In this document: positions 34,361 through 44,135 of the stretch, one piece after another
Layout of the letters: every line of letters begins with the position of its first letter
Position numbering within the stretch: position 1 is the stretch's first letter
Assembly (NCBI GenBank): GCA_002492525.1
Contig: DKZA01000043.1
Location: 3,208 to 67,207, forward strand
Source: Lachnospiraceae bacterium UBA7086
Lineage (GTDB): Bacteria; Bacillota; Clostridia; Lachnospirales; Lachnospiraceae
Length of the DNA stretch: 64,000 nucleotides
Reading direction: 5' to 3'
Position numbers and translations under genes: made by a program
The notes under the pieces: generated by a model
Database searches by the model: none
What the model saw: only the letters and a program-made list of their open reading frames with translations
What the model was told of the DNA's origin: nothing

Positions 34361-34396
34361 GATTAAACCCTTCCTACTTTGCCTGTCTTTCTATCT

Positions 34397-36268
34397 TTAA
34401 ACTTCTCTGTAATCTCCGTCTACCACATCATCAGCCGTCGTTTCCTGCGTGCCTGCATCTGCTGCGCCGTCCATGTTGCTCATATCCGGGCCGGCCTGTG
34501 CCTGCTGCATGTTCTCATACATCTTGGTGAACAGACTCTGTGCGGAAGTGGTCAGTTTCTCTTTCGCCGCCTTGAGTTCATCCATCTGGCTGTCCGTCAT
34601 TTCCTGATCCTTGGTCTTTTCCAGGATATCTTTCACTGCCTGTAAATCAGCCTCCACACCGGCTTTTTCGGAAGCGTCAATCTTGTCGCCCACTTCGCTT
34701 AATGCTTTTTCTGTCTGGAATACAAAGGAATCCGCTTCATTTCTGGTATCGATAGCTTCTTTTCTCTTTTTATCCTGTGCTTCATATTCAGCCGCTTCTT
34801 TGACCGCCTTATCAATCTCATCATCGGACATATTGGAACCCGCCGTGATTGTGATATGCTGCTCTTTGCCTGTTCCCAGATCCTTGGCTGTTACATTCAC
34901 AATACCGTTAGCATCAATATCAAAGGTTACCTCGATCTGCGGCACACCGCGCATTGCAGGCGGAATACCATCCAGTCTGAACTGTCCAAGAGACTTATTG
35001 TCTTTCGCAAACTGTCTTTCGCCCTGTACCACATTGATATCCACTGCTGTCTGATTATCTGCCGCTGTGGAGAAGATCTGACTCTTCTTGGTAGGAATCG
35101 TGGTATTTCTTTCAATCAGTCTGGTTGCCACACCTCCCTGTGTCTCGATGGAAAGAGAAAGGGGTGTAACATCCAGCAACAGGATTTCACCGGCACCGGC
35201 ATCGCCTGCCAGCTTACCCCCCTGAATAGAAGCACCCAGAGCCACGCACTCATCAGGATTCAGGGATTTGCTGGGCTCTTTGCCTGTCAGCTGTCTTACC
35301 TTCTCCTGCACCGCAGGTACACGTGTGGAACCGCCTACCAGAAGCACCTGGCCGATATCCGCATTGGTAAGTCCGGCATCCTTCATAGCGTTCTGTACCG
35401 GAATCGCTGTCTTCTCTATCAAATCGTGGGTCAGCTCATCGAACTTCGCCCTGGTCAGATTCATATCAAAATGTTTCGGTCCTTCCGAAGTAGCTGTAAT
35501 GAACGGCAGATTGATATTGGTTGTGGTCGCGGAAGAGAGTTCTTTCTTCGCCTTCTCCGCCGCCTCTTTCAATCTCTGAAGCGCCATCTTATCATTGGAC
35601 AGATCTACGCCCTCCTGAGCCTTGAACTCGGCAAGCATCCAATCAATAATCTTCTGGTCGAAATCATCACCGCCCAAATGAGTATCGCCATTGGTCGCAA
35701 GCACTTCGATTACGCCGTCACCAATCTCAATGATGGACACATCAAAAGTACCGCCGCCCAAATCGTAAACCATGATTTTCTGTTCTTTTTCATTGTCAAG
35801 ACCATAAGCAAGCGCTGCTGCCGTAGGCTCGTTGATGATACGTTTTACATCAAGTCCTGCAATCTTACCTGCATCTTTGGTTGCCTGTCTTTGTGCATCG
35901 TTGAAGTATGCAGGAACCGTGATAACTGCCTCTGTCACCTTCTCGCCCAGATAATTCTCTGCATCCGCTTTTAACTTCTGCAAAATCATAGCCGAAATCT
36001 GCTGCGGAGAATATTTTTTGCCATCAATGGTACGTCCCCTGTCTGTACCCATATCTCTCTTAATGGAAGCGATGGTCTTGTCAGCATTGGTAACTGCCTG
36101 ACGTTTCGCCGGCTCACCTACAAGCCGCTCTCCTGTCTTGGTAAAAGCCACCACAGACGGTGTTGTTCTTGCGCCTTCTGTGTTGGCAATAACAGCGGGC
36201 TTGCCGCCCTCCATAACCGCAACACAGCTATTGGTCGTTCCTAAGTCAATACCGATAATTTTACTCAT
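34397..36268 (-). CDS. dnaK: Chaperone DnaK (Hsp70)
   Basis: 623 residues. ATPase domain begins IIGIDLGTTNSCVAVMEGG and carries VYDLGGGTFDVSI; the linker LLLDVTPLSLSIET leads to the substrate domain, and a Gln/Ala-rich lid closes the protein. The tail DGDYREV replaces the usual EEVD-like bacterial ends. GGAGGG lies before the ATG. It refolds proteins together with GrpE and DnaJ encoded alongside. Confidence 0.98.
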   Translation of the reverse strand: MSKIIGIDLGTTNSCVAVMEGGKPAVIANTEGARTTPSVVAFTKTGERLVGEPAKRQAVTNADKTIASIKRDMGTDRGRTIDGKKYSPQQISAMILQKLKADAENYLGEKVTEAVITVPAYFNDAQRQATKDAGKIAGLDVKRIINEPTAAALAYGLDNEKEQKIMVYDLGGGTFDVSIIEIGDGVIEVLATNGDTHLGGDDFDQKIIDWMLAEFKAQEGVDLSNDKMALQRLKEAAEKAKKELSSATTTNINLPFITATSEGPKHFDMNLTRAKFDELTHDLIEKTAIPVQNAMKDAGLTNADIGQVLLVGGSTRVPAVQEKVRQLTGKEPSKSLNPDECVALGASIQGGKLAGDAGAGEILLLDVTPLSLSIETQGGVATRLIERNTTIPTKKSQIFSTAADNQTAVDINVVQGERQFAKDNKSLGQFRLDGIPPAMRGVPQIEVTFDIDANGIVNVTAKDLGTGKEQHITITAGSNMSDDEIDKAVKEAAEYEAQDKKRKEAIDTRNEADSFVFQTEKALSEVGDKIDASEKAGVEADLQAVKDILEKTKDQEMTDSQMDELKAAKEKLTTSAQSLFTKMYENMQQAQAGPDMSNMDGAADAGTQETTADDVVDGDYREV

Positions 36269-36350
36269 AATTTTTCCCTCCTGCTTATCATAAAGCTGAA
36301 TTATAATTTGTTGTTTTGGTTAGATATATTGTTAAATATATTACATCCTA

Positions 36351-36980
36351 TTACTCTACTACCGCAACCATACTGTGTCTGACCACGCTGTCCCGGTAAG
36401 TATAACCTCTTTGAAGTTCCTGAGCGATCACCCCAGAGGCAAATTCCTCGCTCTCCACCTGCATCACCGCATTATGAAATTCCGGATTAAATTCCTCTCC
36501 CACCGCGGGAATCGGTTTTACTTCCATGTTCTCAAGTTCTGTCATAAGCTGCTTGTAAATCATCTGCATGCCTTGTAAAAAAGCACCGTCTTTCTCTTCC
36601 TCGGGAACGCTCGCAAGACCTCTCTCAAAGTTATCCACAACCGGAAGTATCTTCTCTATGACGCTCCTGGCACCAGTCTCAAACATCGCCGTTTTCTCTT
36701 TCTCCGTCCGTTTGCGGAAATTCTCAAACTCAGCCATCTGGCGTTTCACACGGTCTTCCAGCTCTTCAATTTTCTCTTTCAAAGCATCCTGTTTCTTATC
36801 CGCTTTTTCTTTTTTCTTTTTTTCTTTCTTATCTTCTTTGGAAGCCTCTTCTGTCTGCGGGGTTTCTTCCTCTTTCACGGTTTCAGTCTCCGCCGCTTCT
36901 TCTGCCTGTTCTCCATCCGGAGTTTCCATCGTCAGATCTTCTTCCTGCATCTTATCTTTTTCCTCTGCCACGCTTTTCAT
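36351..36980 (-). CDS. grpE: Nucleotide exchange factor GrpE
   Basis: 209 residues. A long acidic, Glu- and Lys-rich N-terminus (1-60), a coiled coil with MAEFENFRKRTEKEK, and the beta domain EEFNPEFHNAVMQVE, AQELQRGYTYRDSVVRHSMV. It releases ADP from DnaK. The first ATG (36980) has AGAAAGGA directly against it, too close for an ideal site. ATG 36950, with GAGG further upstream, is an alternative; both lie in the non-conserved tail. Confidence 0.95.
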   Translation of the reverse strand: MKSVAEEKDKMQEEDLTMETPDGEQAEEAAETETVKEEETPQTEEASKEDKKEKKKKEKADKKQDALKEKIEELEDRVKRQMAEFENFRKRTEKEKTAMFETGARSVIEKILPVVDNFERGLASVPEEEKDGAFLQGMQMIYKQLMTELENMEVKPIPAVGEEFNPEFHNAVMQVESEEFASGVIAQELQRGYTYRDSVVRHSMVAVVE

Positions 36981-37005
36981 TCCTTTCTGTCAAAACTGAC
37001 CAAGA

Positions 37006-38034
37006 TCAGTTATTTCTATATAAATCATCCAACTGTTTCTTTAATAGCTTCAGATTACTGACTACCTTCTCATAATCCATTCTCTTGGGACCGATAATAC
37101 CGATCGTTCCTTTCATCCCCTCATCCAATTCATAAGTGGCTGTCACAATACTACAGTCTTTCATTCCCGCCACTGGTGTCTCACTGCCGATATAAACCTG
37201 TATACCGGTATTGTTCTCATCCGCCAGATTATCCTGTACCAGTTCACTGAGCAGCTGTTTCTCTTCAAAAGTTGTAATCAGCTCACTGGCCCGTTCATGA
37301 TCGGCAAGTTCCGGATACTTAAAGAGATTCTTTGCTCCACTGGTATAAATCTCCAGATCTTCGTCGGCCCTGATGGCCTCCGCCACCGCATCAATAACAT
37401 TCCCTACAATCTCACTGTGAATCCCGGCCTGCTGTTTCATGGCTGCAATCATTCCCAGATTAATCTCTTCCAGAGTCAGCCCGTTTAAATGCGTATTGAG
37501 AAGAATATTTAACTTTAAAAGTGTTTCCTCACCCAATCTCTCAGCCACCGTCAATATGGTATTCTTAATGACATTACCTTCCACCACAATAACTGCCAGA
37601 ATCTGATCGACATCTACCTGGGAAAGCTGGATAAATTTCACCTTGTTGCGATGATACTGCGGTGCCGATATCAGCGCCGCATAGTCGGTATTATTGGCGA
37701 GTACCTTTGCCGCACGCTTTAAGAGATGATCCATCTTATCTTCCTTCTCAAGAAGCATCTCCTTCATCTCTTCCACTTCCCGTTCTTTCTCTTCCATCAT
37801 CCTGTCCACATATAGACGATAACCCTTATCGGAAGGAATCCTGCCTGCGGAAGTGTGGGGCTGGAGAATATATCCCAGCTCTTCCAGATCAGCCATCTCA
37901 TTTCTGATGGTAGCCGAACTCAAGTTTAAATCAGTGTACTTAGAAATCGTACGGCTGCCTACCGGTTCGCCTGTCTCTAAGTAGTTGCGAATGATGGCTT
38001 GCAATATTATATATTTTCTTTCATCTAACTGCAT
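37006..38034 (-). CDS. hrcA: Heat-inducible repressor HrcA
   Basis: 342 residues: N-terminal winged helix (RKYIILQAIIRNYLETGEPVGSRTISKYTDLNLSSATIRNEMADLEELGYI) and the GAF-like/dimer region ending IGIIGPKRMDYEKVVSNL. It represses its own operon through the CIRCE element that starts 17 bases upstream of its ATG. Activity depends on GroEL in known systems. It is the first gene of the heat-shock operon. Confidence 0.97.
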   Translation of the reverse strand: MQLDERKYIILQAIIRNYLETGEPVGSRTISKYTDLNLSSATIRNEMADLEELGYILQPHTSAGRIPSDKGYRLYVDRMMEEKEREVEEMKEMLLEKEDKMDHLLKRAAKVLANNTDYAALISAPQYHRNKVKFIQLSQVDVDQILAVIVVEGNVIKNTILTVAERLGEETLLKLNILLNTHLNGLTLEEINLGMIAAMKQQAGIHSEIVGNVIDAVAEAIRADEDLEIYTSGAKNLFKYPELADHERASELITTFEEKQLLSELVQDNLADENNTGIQVYIGSETPVAGMKDCSIVTATYELDEGMKGTIGIIGPKRMDYEKVVSNLKLLKKQLDDLYRNN

Positions 38035-38050
38035 ACCATTTCTCCTATTG

Positions 38051-38077
38051 TTAGCACTCGATTCACTAGAGTGCTAA
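38051..38077 (-). promoter_or_regulatory. CIRCE operator
   Basis: Exact consensus TTAGCACTC-N9-GAGTGCTAA, the HrcA binding site, between the promoter and hrcA. Confidence 0.98.
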
Positions 38078-38091
38078 CACCTTCTAGTAGT

Positions 38092-38120
38092 AAGTTATCA
38101 CTTAAGATTTTTATTGTCAA
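38092..38120 (-). promoter_or_regulatory. hrcA operon promoter
   Basis: On the minus strand TTGACA (38115-38120), 17 bases, TAACTT (38092-38097). CIRCE lies from about 15 bases downstream of the -10, so it overlaps the start of the transcript. Confidence 0.75.
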
Positions 38121-38156
38121 CATCTGGATACAAAAAAATTATTAAAAAAATATAAA

Positions 38157-38199
38157 AGAAAAAAGCAGTCAATTTAAAGTATCCTCAAATTAACTGCTT
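38157..38199 (-). terminator. Terminator of the DUF6465 gene
   Basis: A 13-bp stem with one wobble (minus-strand arms AAGCAGTTAATTT and AAATTGACTGCTT) and then six T. Confidence 0.88.
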
Positions 38200-38243
38200 A
38201 CATTCTTCCGATTAGTTGTTCACGAACATTTTCCAAAATCTTA

Positions 38244-38684
38244 CTAGATTCCGAAACTACCCTTTACTTCGCCATTGATTACATAGTAAACAACGCTCTC
38301 CTCAGGCTTTACATACAACTCAACAGATTTAAAATCGCCAACTTTCTGATTCAGATCATATTTCCATACATCCTTGGCAATCTTTACAAGATCCTCTGAC
38401 GTATAGGACTTATCTGCGAACTGTACATGTACTGTCTCTTTCACAGCCGCCGTCGTTGTCTTCTTAGCGGGCTCTTTCTTAGCTGTAGTCTTCTTAGTTG
38501 TAGTCTTCTTTGCTGTCGTCTTCTTTGCTGCGGCTGCCTTCTTAGTCTCCTCTTTCTTAGGCTCTGTCTTTGCTACAGATGCTGCCGGTGTTGTCGTTGC
38601 TTGTGCTGTCTTTGTATCTGCGGCTTTAGCAGCTACTGGTTTCGCTGCCGGTTTAACGATTGCTGTTTTCTTTGTGTCTGCCAT
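38244..38684 (-). CDS. DUF6465 protein with histone H1-like Lys/Ala tail
   Basis: 146 residues in two parts. The N-terminal half (about 1-85) is low-complexity Lys, Ala, Thr and Pro with repeated KKTTAKK-type units, like the tails of histone H1 and bacterial HupB. The C-terminal half (VHVQFADKSYTSEDLVKIAKDVWKYD to KPEESVVYYVINGEVKGSFGI) is a small folded domain of the DUF6465 type, found in Lachnospiraceae. Nucleic-acid binding is a guess from composition. ATG 38684 follows GGGAAGGAG. It is a single gene with its own terminator. Confidence 0.78.
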   Translation of the reverse strand: MADTKKTAIVKPAAKPVAAKAADTKTAQATTTPAASVAKTEPKKEETKKAAAAKKTTAKKTTTKKTTAKKEPAKKTTTAAVKETVHVQFADKSYTSEDLVKIAKDVWKYDLNQKVGDFKSVELYVKPEESVVYYVINGEVKGSFGI

Positions 38685-38907
38685 GACTAATCTCCTTCCC
38701 CATCTTTGGCTCTTTGAACGCTGCACGTTCCACTTCTGACTTTTTCATAATCTTATCCATGAATCCATTCCTACCTTTGGACCATATGAAGATTCTAGCG
38801 CAATCCCGATGCACTGTCAACTAACAAACTGTAACAAATAGTTACGCTCTGCCTCATTATTTTATACGAAATGACATAAAAATGCGGGCTTTCGTCCGGT
38901 TAACTCC

Positions 38908-39732
38908 CTATTTCATCATAAAATATCCCAGCACAGCCACGCCAAGCACAATACGGTACCAGCCAAATACTTTAAAATCATGTTTCTTAATATAACCCAT
39001 CAAAAACCGAATCACAAGCACAGACACCACGAAGGCAACCACCATACCCACTAATAATATCGTCGTCTCCATACCTGTAACAGACCCTTCAAATTTCAAG
39101 ACTTTAAGAAGGCTCGCCCCCAGCATCACGGGAATTGCCAGAAAGAAAGTAAACTCCGCCGCCACCGTCCTGGAAACACCGATCAAAAGCGCCCCCACGA
39201 TCGTAGCTCCGGAACGGGAAGTACCCGGAAATATTGCAGCCAGAAGCTGGAACACACCGATCAGAAACGCCGTCTGATAGGTAATCTGACCAAGTTCCGT
39301 AATCCTCGGTGTACTGTTTTTATTCCTATTCTCAATCACGATAAAGGCAATACCAAACACGATCAGCGCAACCGCCACACACCAGGGATTATAAAACAGC
39401 GCATCCAACACATCATCAAACGCAAGCCCTATCACTGCGGCCGGAACACAGGCCGCCAGAATCTTAAACCAGAGCACAAATATGTCTTTGCGCACCACGG
39501 GCTTTTCCTTCCATTGAAAGGGAAATATTTTATTCCAGAACAATAATACCACTGCAAGGATTGCGCCCAGCTGAATCACCACCAGAAACATTTCCCAGAA
39601 TTCCGGACTCACATCAAGTGTCACAAACTCATTGAGCAGTATCATATGCCCGGTACTGCTGATGGGCAGCCACTCCGTAATACCCTCTACCACACCAAAC
39701 AGCACGGCTTTTAAAATTTCTATAATATCCAT
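38908..39732 (-). CDS. uppP: Undecaprenyl-diphosphate phosphatase
   Basis: A 274-residue BacA/UppP-family membrane enzyme with about eight helices. Signature stretches are FGVVEGITEWLPISSTGHMIL (about 10-30) and FPGTSRSGATI (about 165). It removes a phosphate from undecaprenyl diphosphate to recycle the lipid carrier for peptidoglycan, and overproduction gives bacitracin tolerance. ATG 39732 (with GGGAG upstream) gives the family N-terminus; ATG 39744 is possible. Confidence 0.95.
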   Translation of the reverse strand: MDIIEILKAVLFGVVEGITEWLPISSTGHMILLNEFVTLDVSPEFWEMFLVVIQLGAILAVVLLFWNKIFPFQWKEKPVVRKDIFVLWFKILAACVPAAVIGLAFDDVLDALFYNPWCVAVALIVFGIAFIVIENRNKNSTPRITELGQITYQTAFLIGVFQLLAAIFPGTSRSGATIVGALLIGVSRTVAAEFTFFLAIPVMLGASLLKVLKFEGSVTGMETTILLVGMVVAFVVSVLVIRFLMGYIKKHDFKVFGWYRIVLGVAVLGYFMMK

Positions 39733-39756
39733 ATTCACTCCCATACCTTTCCGTCT

Positions 39757-40611
39757 TCAGGTCTTTTCCAAATATTCCAGCAGATCCAGATAACAATTCT
39801 TTGCATCATCATAACCCTCCTTATAGAGAGCTTTTAATTTCTCCTTATCTTTCTCCACTCTGCCAACCTTATTCTCACATTTCGGCCGGATTACAAATAC
39901 CTCCCCGCTCTTTTTCTTTTCCTCAATATATTGTACCGTATTATTATAAGAAAGATGCCTCTCCCGCATCAGTTCATAAACCTTAGGATACTGCAGATAC
40001 CTGATGCGGACAGCCGCAAGTTCTGCCCCTGCCGGCTGTCTCACATACCCTTCCTCTTTGGTCATAACAATCACATTCCTGCGGTTTCCATCCCGTATGG
40101 ACTGTCTGATAGGAATAGAATCAGAGATACCGCCGTCTAAATACAATTCACCGTCTATTTTCACATTTCGGGACACTAACGGCAGAGAACTGGACGCCCG
40201 TACAGCTACGATATCCTTATGCATATCTTTTAACGGCAGATAAGCCGCATCTCCCGTCCGAATGTTAGTCGCCACCGCATAGGCCCTGCCCTCATATTCC
40301 GCAAAGGCATCAAAATCATAAGGATCCAGGTAATCCGGTATCAACTTATAATTCATATCCACACCAAAAAGATCACCTGTCCTGCAAAGGCTTTCTATAC
40401 TGCAATATTGTTTCATATCCAGATAGTTCAGACTGATCCGATAGGAACGCCCCCTCTGTCTTGAAAGATAACTGCACAGATGACAAGCACCTGCCGATAC
40501 CCCATAACAATCAGAAAAGAAAATCTCTTTATCCATAAAGAAATCCAACACACCGGCAGTATAGATGCCTTTCATACCGCCGCCTTCTAAAATAAGTCCT
40601 GCCTGATACAT
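39757..40611 (-). CDS. Patatin-like phospholipase
   Basis: 284 residues with the patatin oxyanion motif ILEGGGMKGIYTAGVLDFF (about 6-24), the nucleophile Ser in YGVSAGACHL (about 40) and the catalytic Asp in LDGGISDSIP (about 155). It matches the bacterial YjjU/RssA-like group of acyl hydrolases. The natural lipid substrate is unknown. GGAGGG precedes the ATG. It lies between uppP and an aminotransferase gene on the same strand. Confidence 0.9.
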   Translation of the reverse strand: MYQAGLILEGGGMKGIYTAGVLDFFMDKEIFFSDCYGVSAGACHLCSYLSRQRGRSYRISLNYLDMKQYCSIESLCRTGDLFGVDMNYKLIPDYLDPYDFDAFAEYEGRAYAVATNIRTGDAAYLPLKDMHKDIVAVRASSSLPLVSRNVKIDGELYLDGGISDSIPIRQSIRDGNRRNVIVMTKEEGYVRQPAGAELAAVRIRYLQYPKVYELMRERHLSYNNTVQYIEEKKKSGEVFVIRPKCENKVGRVEKDKEKLKALYKEGYDDAKNCYLDLLEYLEKT

Positions 40612-40627
40612 ATTTTCCCTCCAGACT

Positions 40628-41812
40628 CTAATACTCCGCCTTTACAAATTTGCGGAAAGCTTCCAGCGACCGTTCCACCTTCTGCGTATCAATACAATAT
40701 GCAAGCCGGAAGTATCCCTGCACCCCAAAGCTGTCACTGGGTACTAAGACCAGATCGTATTTCTTCGCTTTCTCGCTGAAAGCAACTGCATCCTCCTCCA
40801 ACGCCTTCGGGAAAATATAAAATGTTCCACCGGGTTTTACACACTCGAACCCAAGATCCGTAAGCTCTTTATATAATAGGTTCATATTTGTTTCATAAAC
40901 TGACAAATCTGCGGTCAGATCAAGCACCTCGGCCACAGCCAGCTGAATAATGGACGGCGGGCAGTTATGTCCTGTGCCTCTGGATATCTGACTGCACATG
41001 ACACTGATAATATCAGCGTCCGTGCAGGCCTGATTCACTGCCACATAACCAATCCGTTCCCCCGGCAGGGACAGCGATTTAGAAAAGGAATAACAAGACA
41101 AAGTATTATCATAAAACTTAGACGGATAAGGTGAATCCACCCCGGCAAAGACAATCTCCCGGTATGGTTCATCGGAAATCAGGAAAATATCATGACCGTA
41201 CTGCATCTCTTTGTCCCGCATGATCCGCGCCAATTCCTGTATGGTCTGCGTGGAATAAACAATGCCCGAAGGATTGTTAGGCGTGTTGATGAGAACCGCC
41301 ATCACCTTTTCTGTCAGCATCTGCTCAAAGGCCTCGAAATTAATCTGAAAACTCTCCGTATCCGCCGGCACCACCTTAAGAACCGCTCCTGTCAGATTGA
41401 TATACGGCGCATATTCCGGAAAATAAGGCGCAAAAGTAAGTACTTCATCCCCCGGCTCAGTCACACACCGCACGGCATGAGCGATAGCCCCCGCCGCACC
41501 GGTGGTCATAAAAATATGATTTCCTGTATAATTCATCCCAAACCTTTGATTGAGAGAGGCAGCCACCTTATCCCGCACCGAAGGAATCCCCAGGCTCTGG
41601 CTGTAACCATGAAGTTCCATGGGATTTCTCTCCTGAAGCATCCGAATCATCGTATCCGTAAAAGCCTGCGGCGTCGGTACGGATGGATTTCCCAGGCTGT
41701 AATCAAACACATTTTCATAGCCAATTTCTTTTCCTCTTTGCGTCGCAAACTCCGACAGCTGCCGGATCACGGATTTTCCCTGTAACATGTCTTTATATTT
41801 CTGTACAATCAT
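40628..41812 (-). CDS. PLP-dependent aminotransferase, class I/II
   Basis: 394 residues of the aspartate aminotransferase fold. The PLP Lys is in CYSFSKSLSLPGERIGYVAV (about residue 235), with NTPNNPSGIVY and FLISDEPYREIVF earlier. Its substrate cannot be fixed from sequence alone; such genes are often listed as AspC-like. It ends 16 bases before the patatin gene. Confidence 0.9.
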   Translation of the reverse strand: MIVQKYKDMLQGKSVIRQLSEFATQRGKEIGYENVFDYSLGNPSVPTPQAFTDTMIRMLQERNPMELHGYSQSLGIPSVRDKVAASLNQRFGMNYTGNHIFMTTGAAGAIAHAVRCVTEPGDEVLTFAPYFPEYAPYINLTGAVLKVVPADTESFQINFEAFEQMLTEKVMAVLINTPNNPSGIVYSTQTIQELARIMRDKEMQYGHDIFLISDEPYREIVFAGVDSPYPSKFYDNTLSCYSFSKSLSLPGERIGYVAVNQACTDADIISVMCSQISRGTGHNCPPSIIQLAVAEVLDLTADLSVYETNMNLLYKELTDLGFECVKPGGTFYIFPKALEEDAVAFSEKAKKYDLVLVPSDSFGVQGYFRLAYCIDTQKVERSLEAFRKFVKAEY

Positions 41813-41866
41813 ACTATCTGTCCTTCTTTCTTTATTCGTAAATTCTACTTTTCTTGTTCTTGCATA

Positions 41867-44077
41867 TCACCTGGCCTTCAAGTGTAACAATCTTCCCTGG
41901 AAGTCTCCCCGGATAGGCGGTATATTGATCCCCGCATAGTGCAGTGCATCTCCGCGATACTGCGTCTGCTCTATCTCCGGCCAATCTTCCGTATTCTCGA
42001 TCACATACGTTTTGTCCGGATCAAGTCCCGGAATGTGAATCCGCCTGCTGTGGAAATTAGGTCTGTTCAACACCTGAATATAGGTAATCAAAGCTTCACT
42101 CTTGTCTTTGGCGACTACCTCATAGCAGTCATAATAATGATTCTCGGCATAATGTGCAATCCGGTAATAATCCCCCTGGCGCACCAGATCATTATACTGA
42201 TGATACATGGCCACCTGCTGTGGAATCATATTGCGGTCTGCTTCCGGTATCTTCGTCACATCCAGCTCATAACCGAAAGTACCCGCTAATGCCACATACC
42301 CTCTGGTCGCAAAAGGCGTCACCCGCCCCACCATATGATTGGGACAGTCAGCCACATGCGCCCCCATAGTGGACAACGGATAAATCAGCGCCGTACCTGC
42401 CTGAATGGATAATCTCTCCACGGCATCCGTATCATCGGAGCACCATATCTGGGGACTGTAGTAAAGCATGCCGGAATCAAATCTGGCTCCGCCGCCGGAA
42501 CAATTCTCCAAAAGAAGATTAGGGAACTCTCTTGTCAGTCTGTCCTGCATCTCGTAAAGTGCAAGTACCTGTCTGTGCAGAAGTTCTCCCTGCCTGTCCG
42601 CAGGAAGCCCATAACTGCCGAAATCGCTCAACTGCCTGTTCATATCCCATTTTACATATTCAATATTGGCACTGTGCAGTACTGCCGCCACCATATCATA
42701 GACATAATCTCTGACCTCTTTACGGGTCAGATCGAGCACATATTGATTCCTGGAGAGACTGCCCCGCCTGCCCGGAATCTGAATCGCCCAATCTGGATGT
42801 GCCCTGTACAGCTCAGAATCCGGTGAGATCATTTCCGGCTCAAACCAAATGCCAAATTTCATGCCCAGTTTATTGACCTCTTCCACCAGGCTTTTGAGCC
42901 CGCCGTCTATCTTGGCCTCATTCACCTGCCAGTCCCCCAGACTGCTGTTATCATCATTTCTGTGACCAAACCAGCCGTCGTCCATCACCAGCATCTCGAT
43001 TCCCAGTTCGGATGCCTGTCTTGCAATATCCAAAAGCTTCTGCGTGTTAAACTCAAAATAAGTGGCCTCCCAGTTATTGATCAAAACAGGCCGCTTCTTA
43101 TTCCTGTAGATTCCTCTGATTAAGTGCTCACGGTACAGATCATGAAAATTCCTGGTCATGCCTCCGATTCCCTGCGCTGAATACATGCAGATGACCTCAG
43201 GCGCTTGAAAGCTCTCCCCGGCCTCCAGTTTCCAGCAGAAATTATCCGGATGAATTCCCATGACGGCACGAATCGATCCGAACTGATCCGCCTCTATCTG
43301 CGCCAGAAAATTACCGGAATACACAAAATTCATAGCATAGATTTCGCCCTCTTCCTCTGTGGTGCTTTTCTTTTTCCAGGCCATGAAAGGATGTTCCTGA
43401 TGGCTCGACTCTCCGCGGACCGAGCAGACGCTCTGTTTGCCCTTCATGATCCGGCGTGTCTGAATCCCCCGTTCCCTGGCCCAAGAACCGTGCAGCGTCA
43501 TCATCTCATACTCTTCATTATCCATATCCATACAAGCCGACAGAACCTTGGTCAGATAAACAGCCTCTTCCCCTGCATTGACGATCTTCACGCTTCTGGC
43601 AATCGCATCGGTGTCCGCAAAAATACTGTAAGATAATATAACCTGCAAGTGCAATACCTGATCTTCACAGGTAATTTCCAGAGTGCGGCAGGACTCCTTC
43701 TCGCCAAATGTCGCCGGCAGACCTTCCAGTGCTTCTTTCCCATCATAAATACGATGCGAAACATAGGAAAGCGATACACCTGTATGTCCTCCCAGCGTCC
43801 GTACCGCCAAAGTACCCTCTCTGTAATCGCCCAGATTATTTCCTGTATACTCCATCGGAAAAGTATCCAGAAAAGATGTCCTATCACGGTTATTCTCAGA
43901 TGGGACAAAAGGCGCCTCTTTTGTGCGCATCAAATAAGTGAGGTTATCCTCCGAAAGCTTTCTTCCGTAATACACATGTCCCAGAAAATTTTCTTCATCC
44001 ACAATACCGATACAGTAACTTGTATGCGGCGTATCCAGTTTAAACATTCTGTTCTGTTCATGATAGGTAATATTCAT
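41867..44077 (-). CDS. Alpha-galactosidase, GH36 family
   Basis: 736 residues. N-terminal beta-sandwich, then a TIM barrel with INNWEATYFEF, LVMDDGWFGHRNDD, the nucleophile Asp in EYVKWDMNRQLSDFG and the acid/base Asp in WCSDDTDAVERL; a C-terminal beta domain closes it. It cleaves alpha-1,6-galactosides such as melibiose and raffinose. No signal peptide, so substrates must be imported. ATG 44077 with AAAGGAAA upstream gives the family N-terminus; an earlier ATG at 44176 would overlap glpK. No transporter gene is adjacent. Confidence 0.93.
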   Translation of the reverse strand: MNITYHEQNRMFKLDTPHTSYCIGIVDEENFLGHVYYGRKLSEDNLTYLMRTKEAPFVPSENNRDRTSFLDTFPMEYTGNNLGDYREGTLAVRTLGGHTGVSLSYVSHRIYDGKEALEGLPATFGEKESCRTLEITCEDQVLHLQVILSYSIFADTDAIARSVKIVNAGEEAVYLTKVLSACMDMDNEEYEMMTLHGSWARERGIQTRRIMKGKQSVCSVRGESSHQEHPFMAWKKKSTTEEEGEIYAMNFVYSGNFLAQIEADQFGSIRAVMGIHPDNFCWKLEAGESFQAPEVICMYSAQGIGGMTRNFHDLYREHLIRGIYRNKKRPVLINNWEATYFEFNTQKLLDIARQASELGIEMLVMDDGWFGHRNDDNSSLGDWQVNEAKIDGGLKSLVEEVNKLGMKFGIWFEPEMISPDSELYRAHPDWAIQIPGRRGSLSRNQYVLDLTRKEVRDYVYDMVAAVLHSANIEYVKWDMNRQLSDFGSYGLPADRQGELLHRQVLALYEMQDRLTREFPNLLLENCSGGGARFDSGMLYYSPQIWCSDDTDAVERLSIQAGTALIYPLSTMGAHVADCPNHMVGRVTPFATRGYVALAGTFGYELDVTKIPEADRNMIPQQVAMYHQYNDLVRQGDYYRIAHYAENHYYDCYEVVAKDKSEALITYIQVLNRPNFHSRRIHIPGLDPDKTYVIENTEDWPEIEQTQYRGDALHYAGINIPPIRGDFQGRLLHLKAR

Positions 44078-44135
44078 TTTGTCAGATTTCCTTTCTTCTG
44101 CTATATCTATTTCGTAATCGCGGTATGCATTGTCA

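Noticed and set aside
34856..35974. A 372-codon open frame on the plus strand opposite dnaK
   Set aside because: It mirrors the codon structure of dnaK on the other strand, has no ribosome site or family resemblance, and dnaK is certain.
38430..38640. Short-period repeats in the DUF6465 gene as a possible CRISPR or satellite
   Set aside because: They encode the Lys/Ala/Thr tail in frame, vary in length and have no spacers.
38880..38907. Weak hairpin after uppP as a terminator
   Set aside because: The stem has a mismatch and only four pairs; not strong enough to annotate although a T5 run follows.
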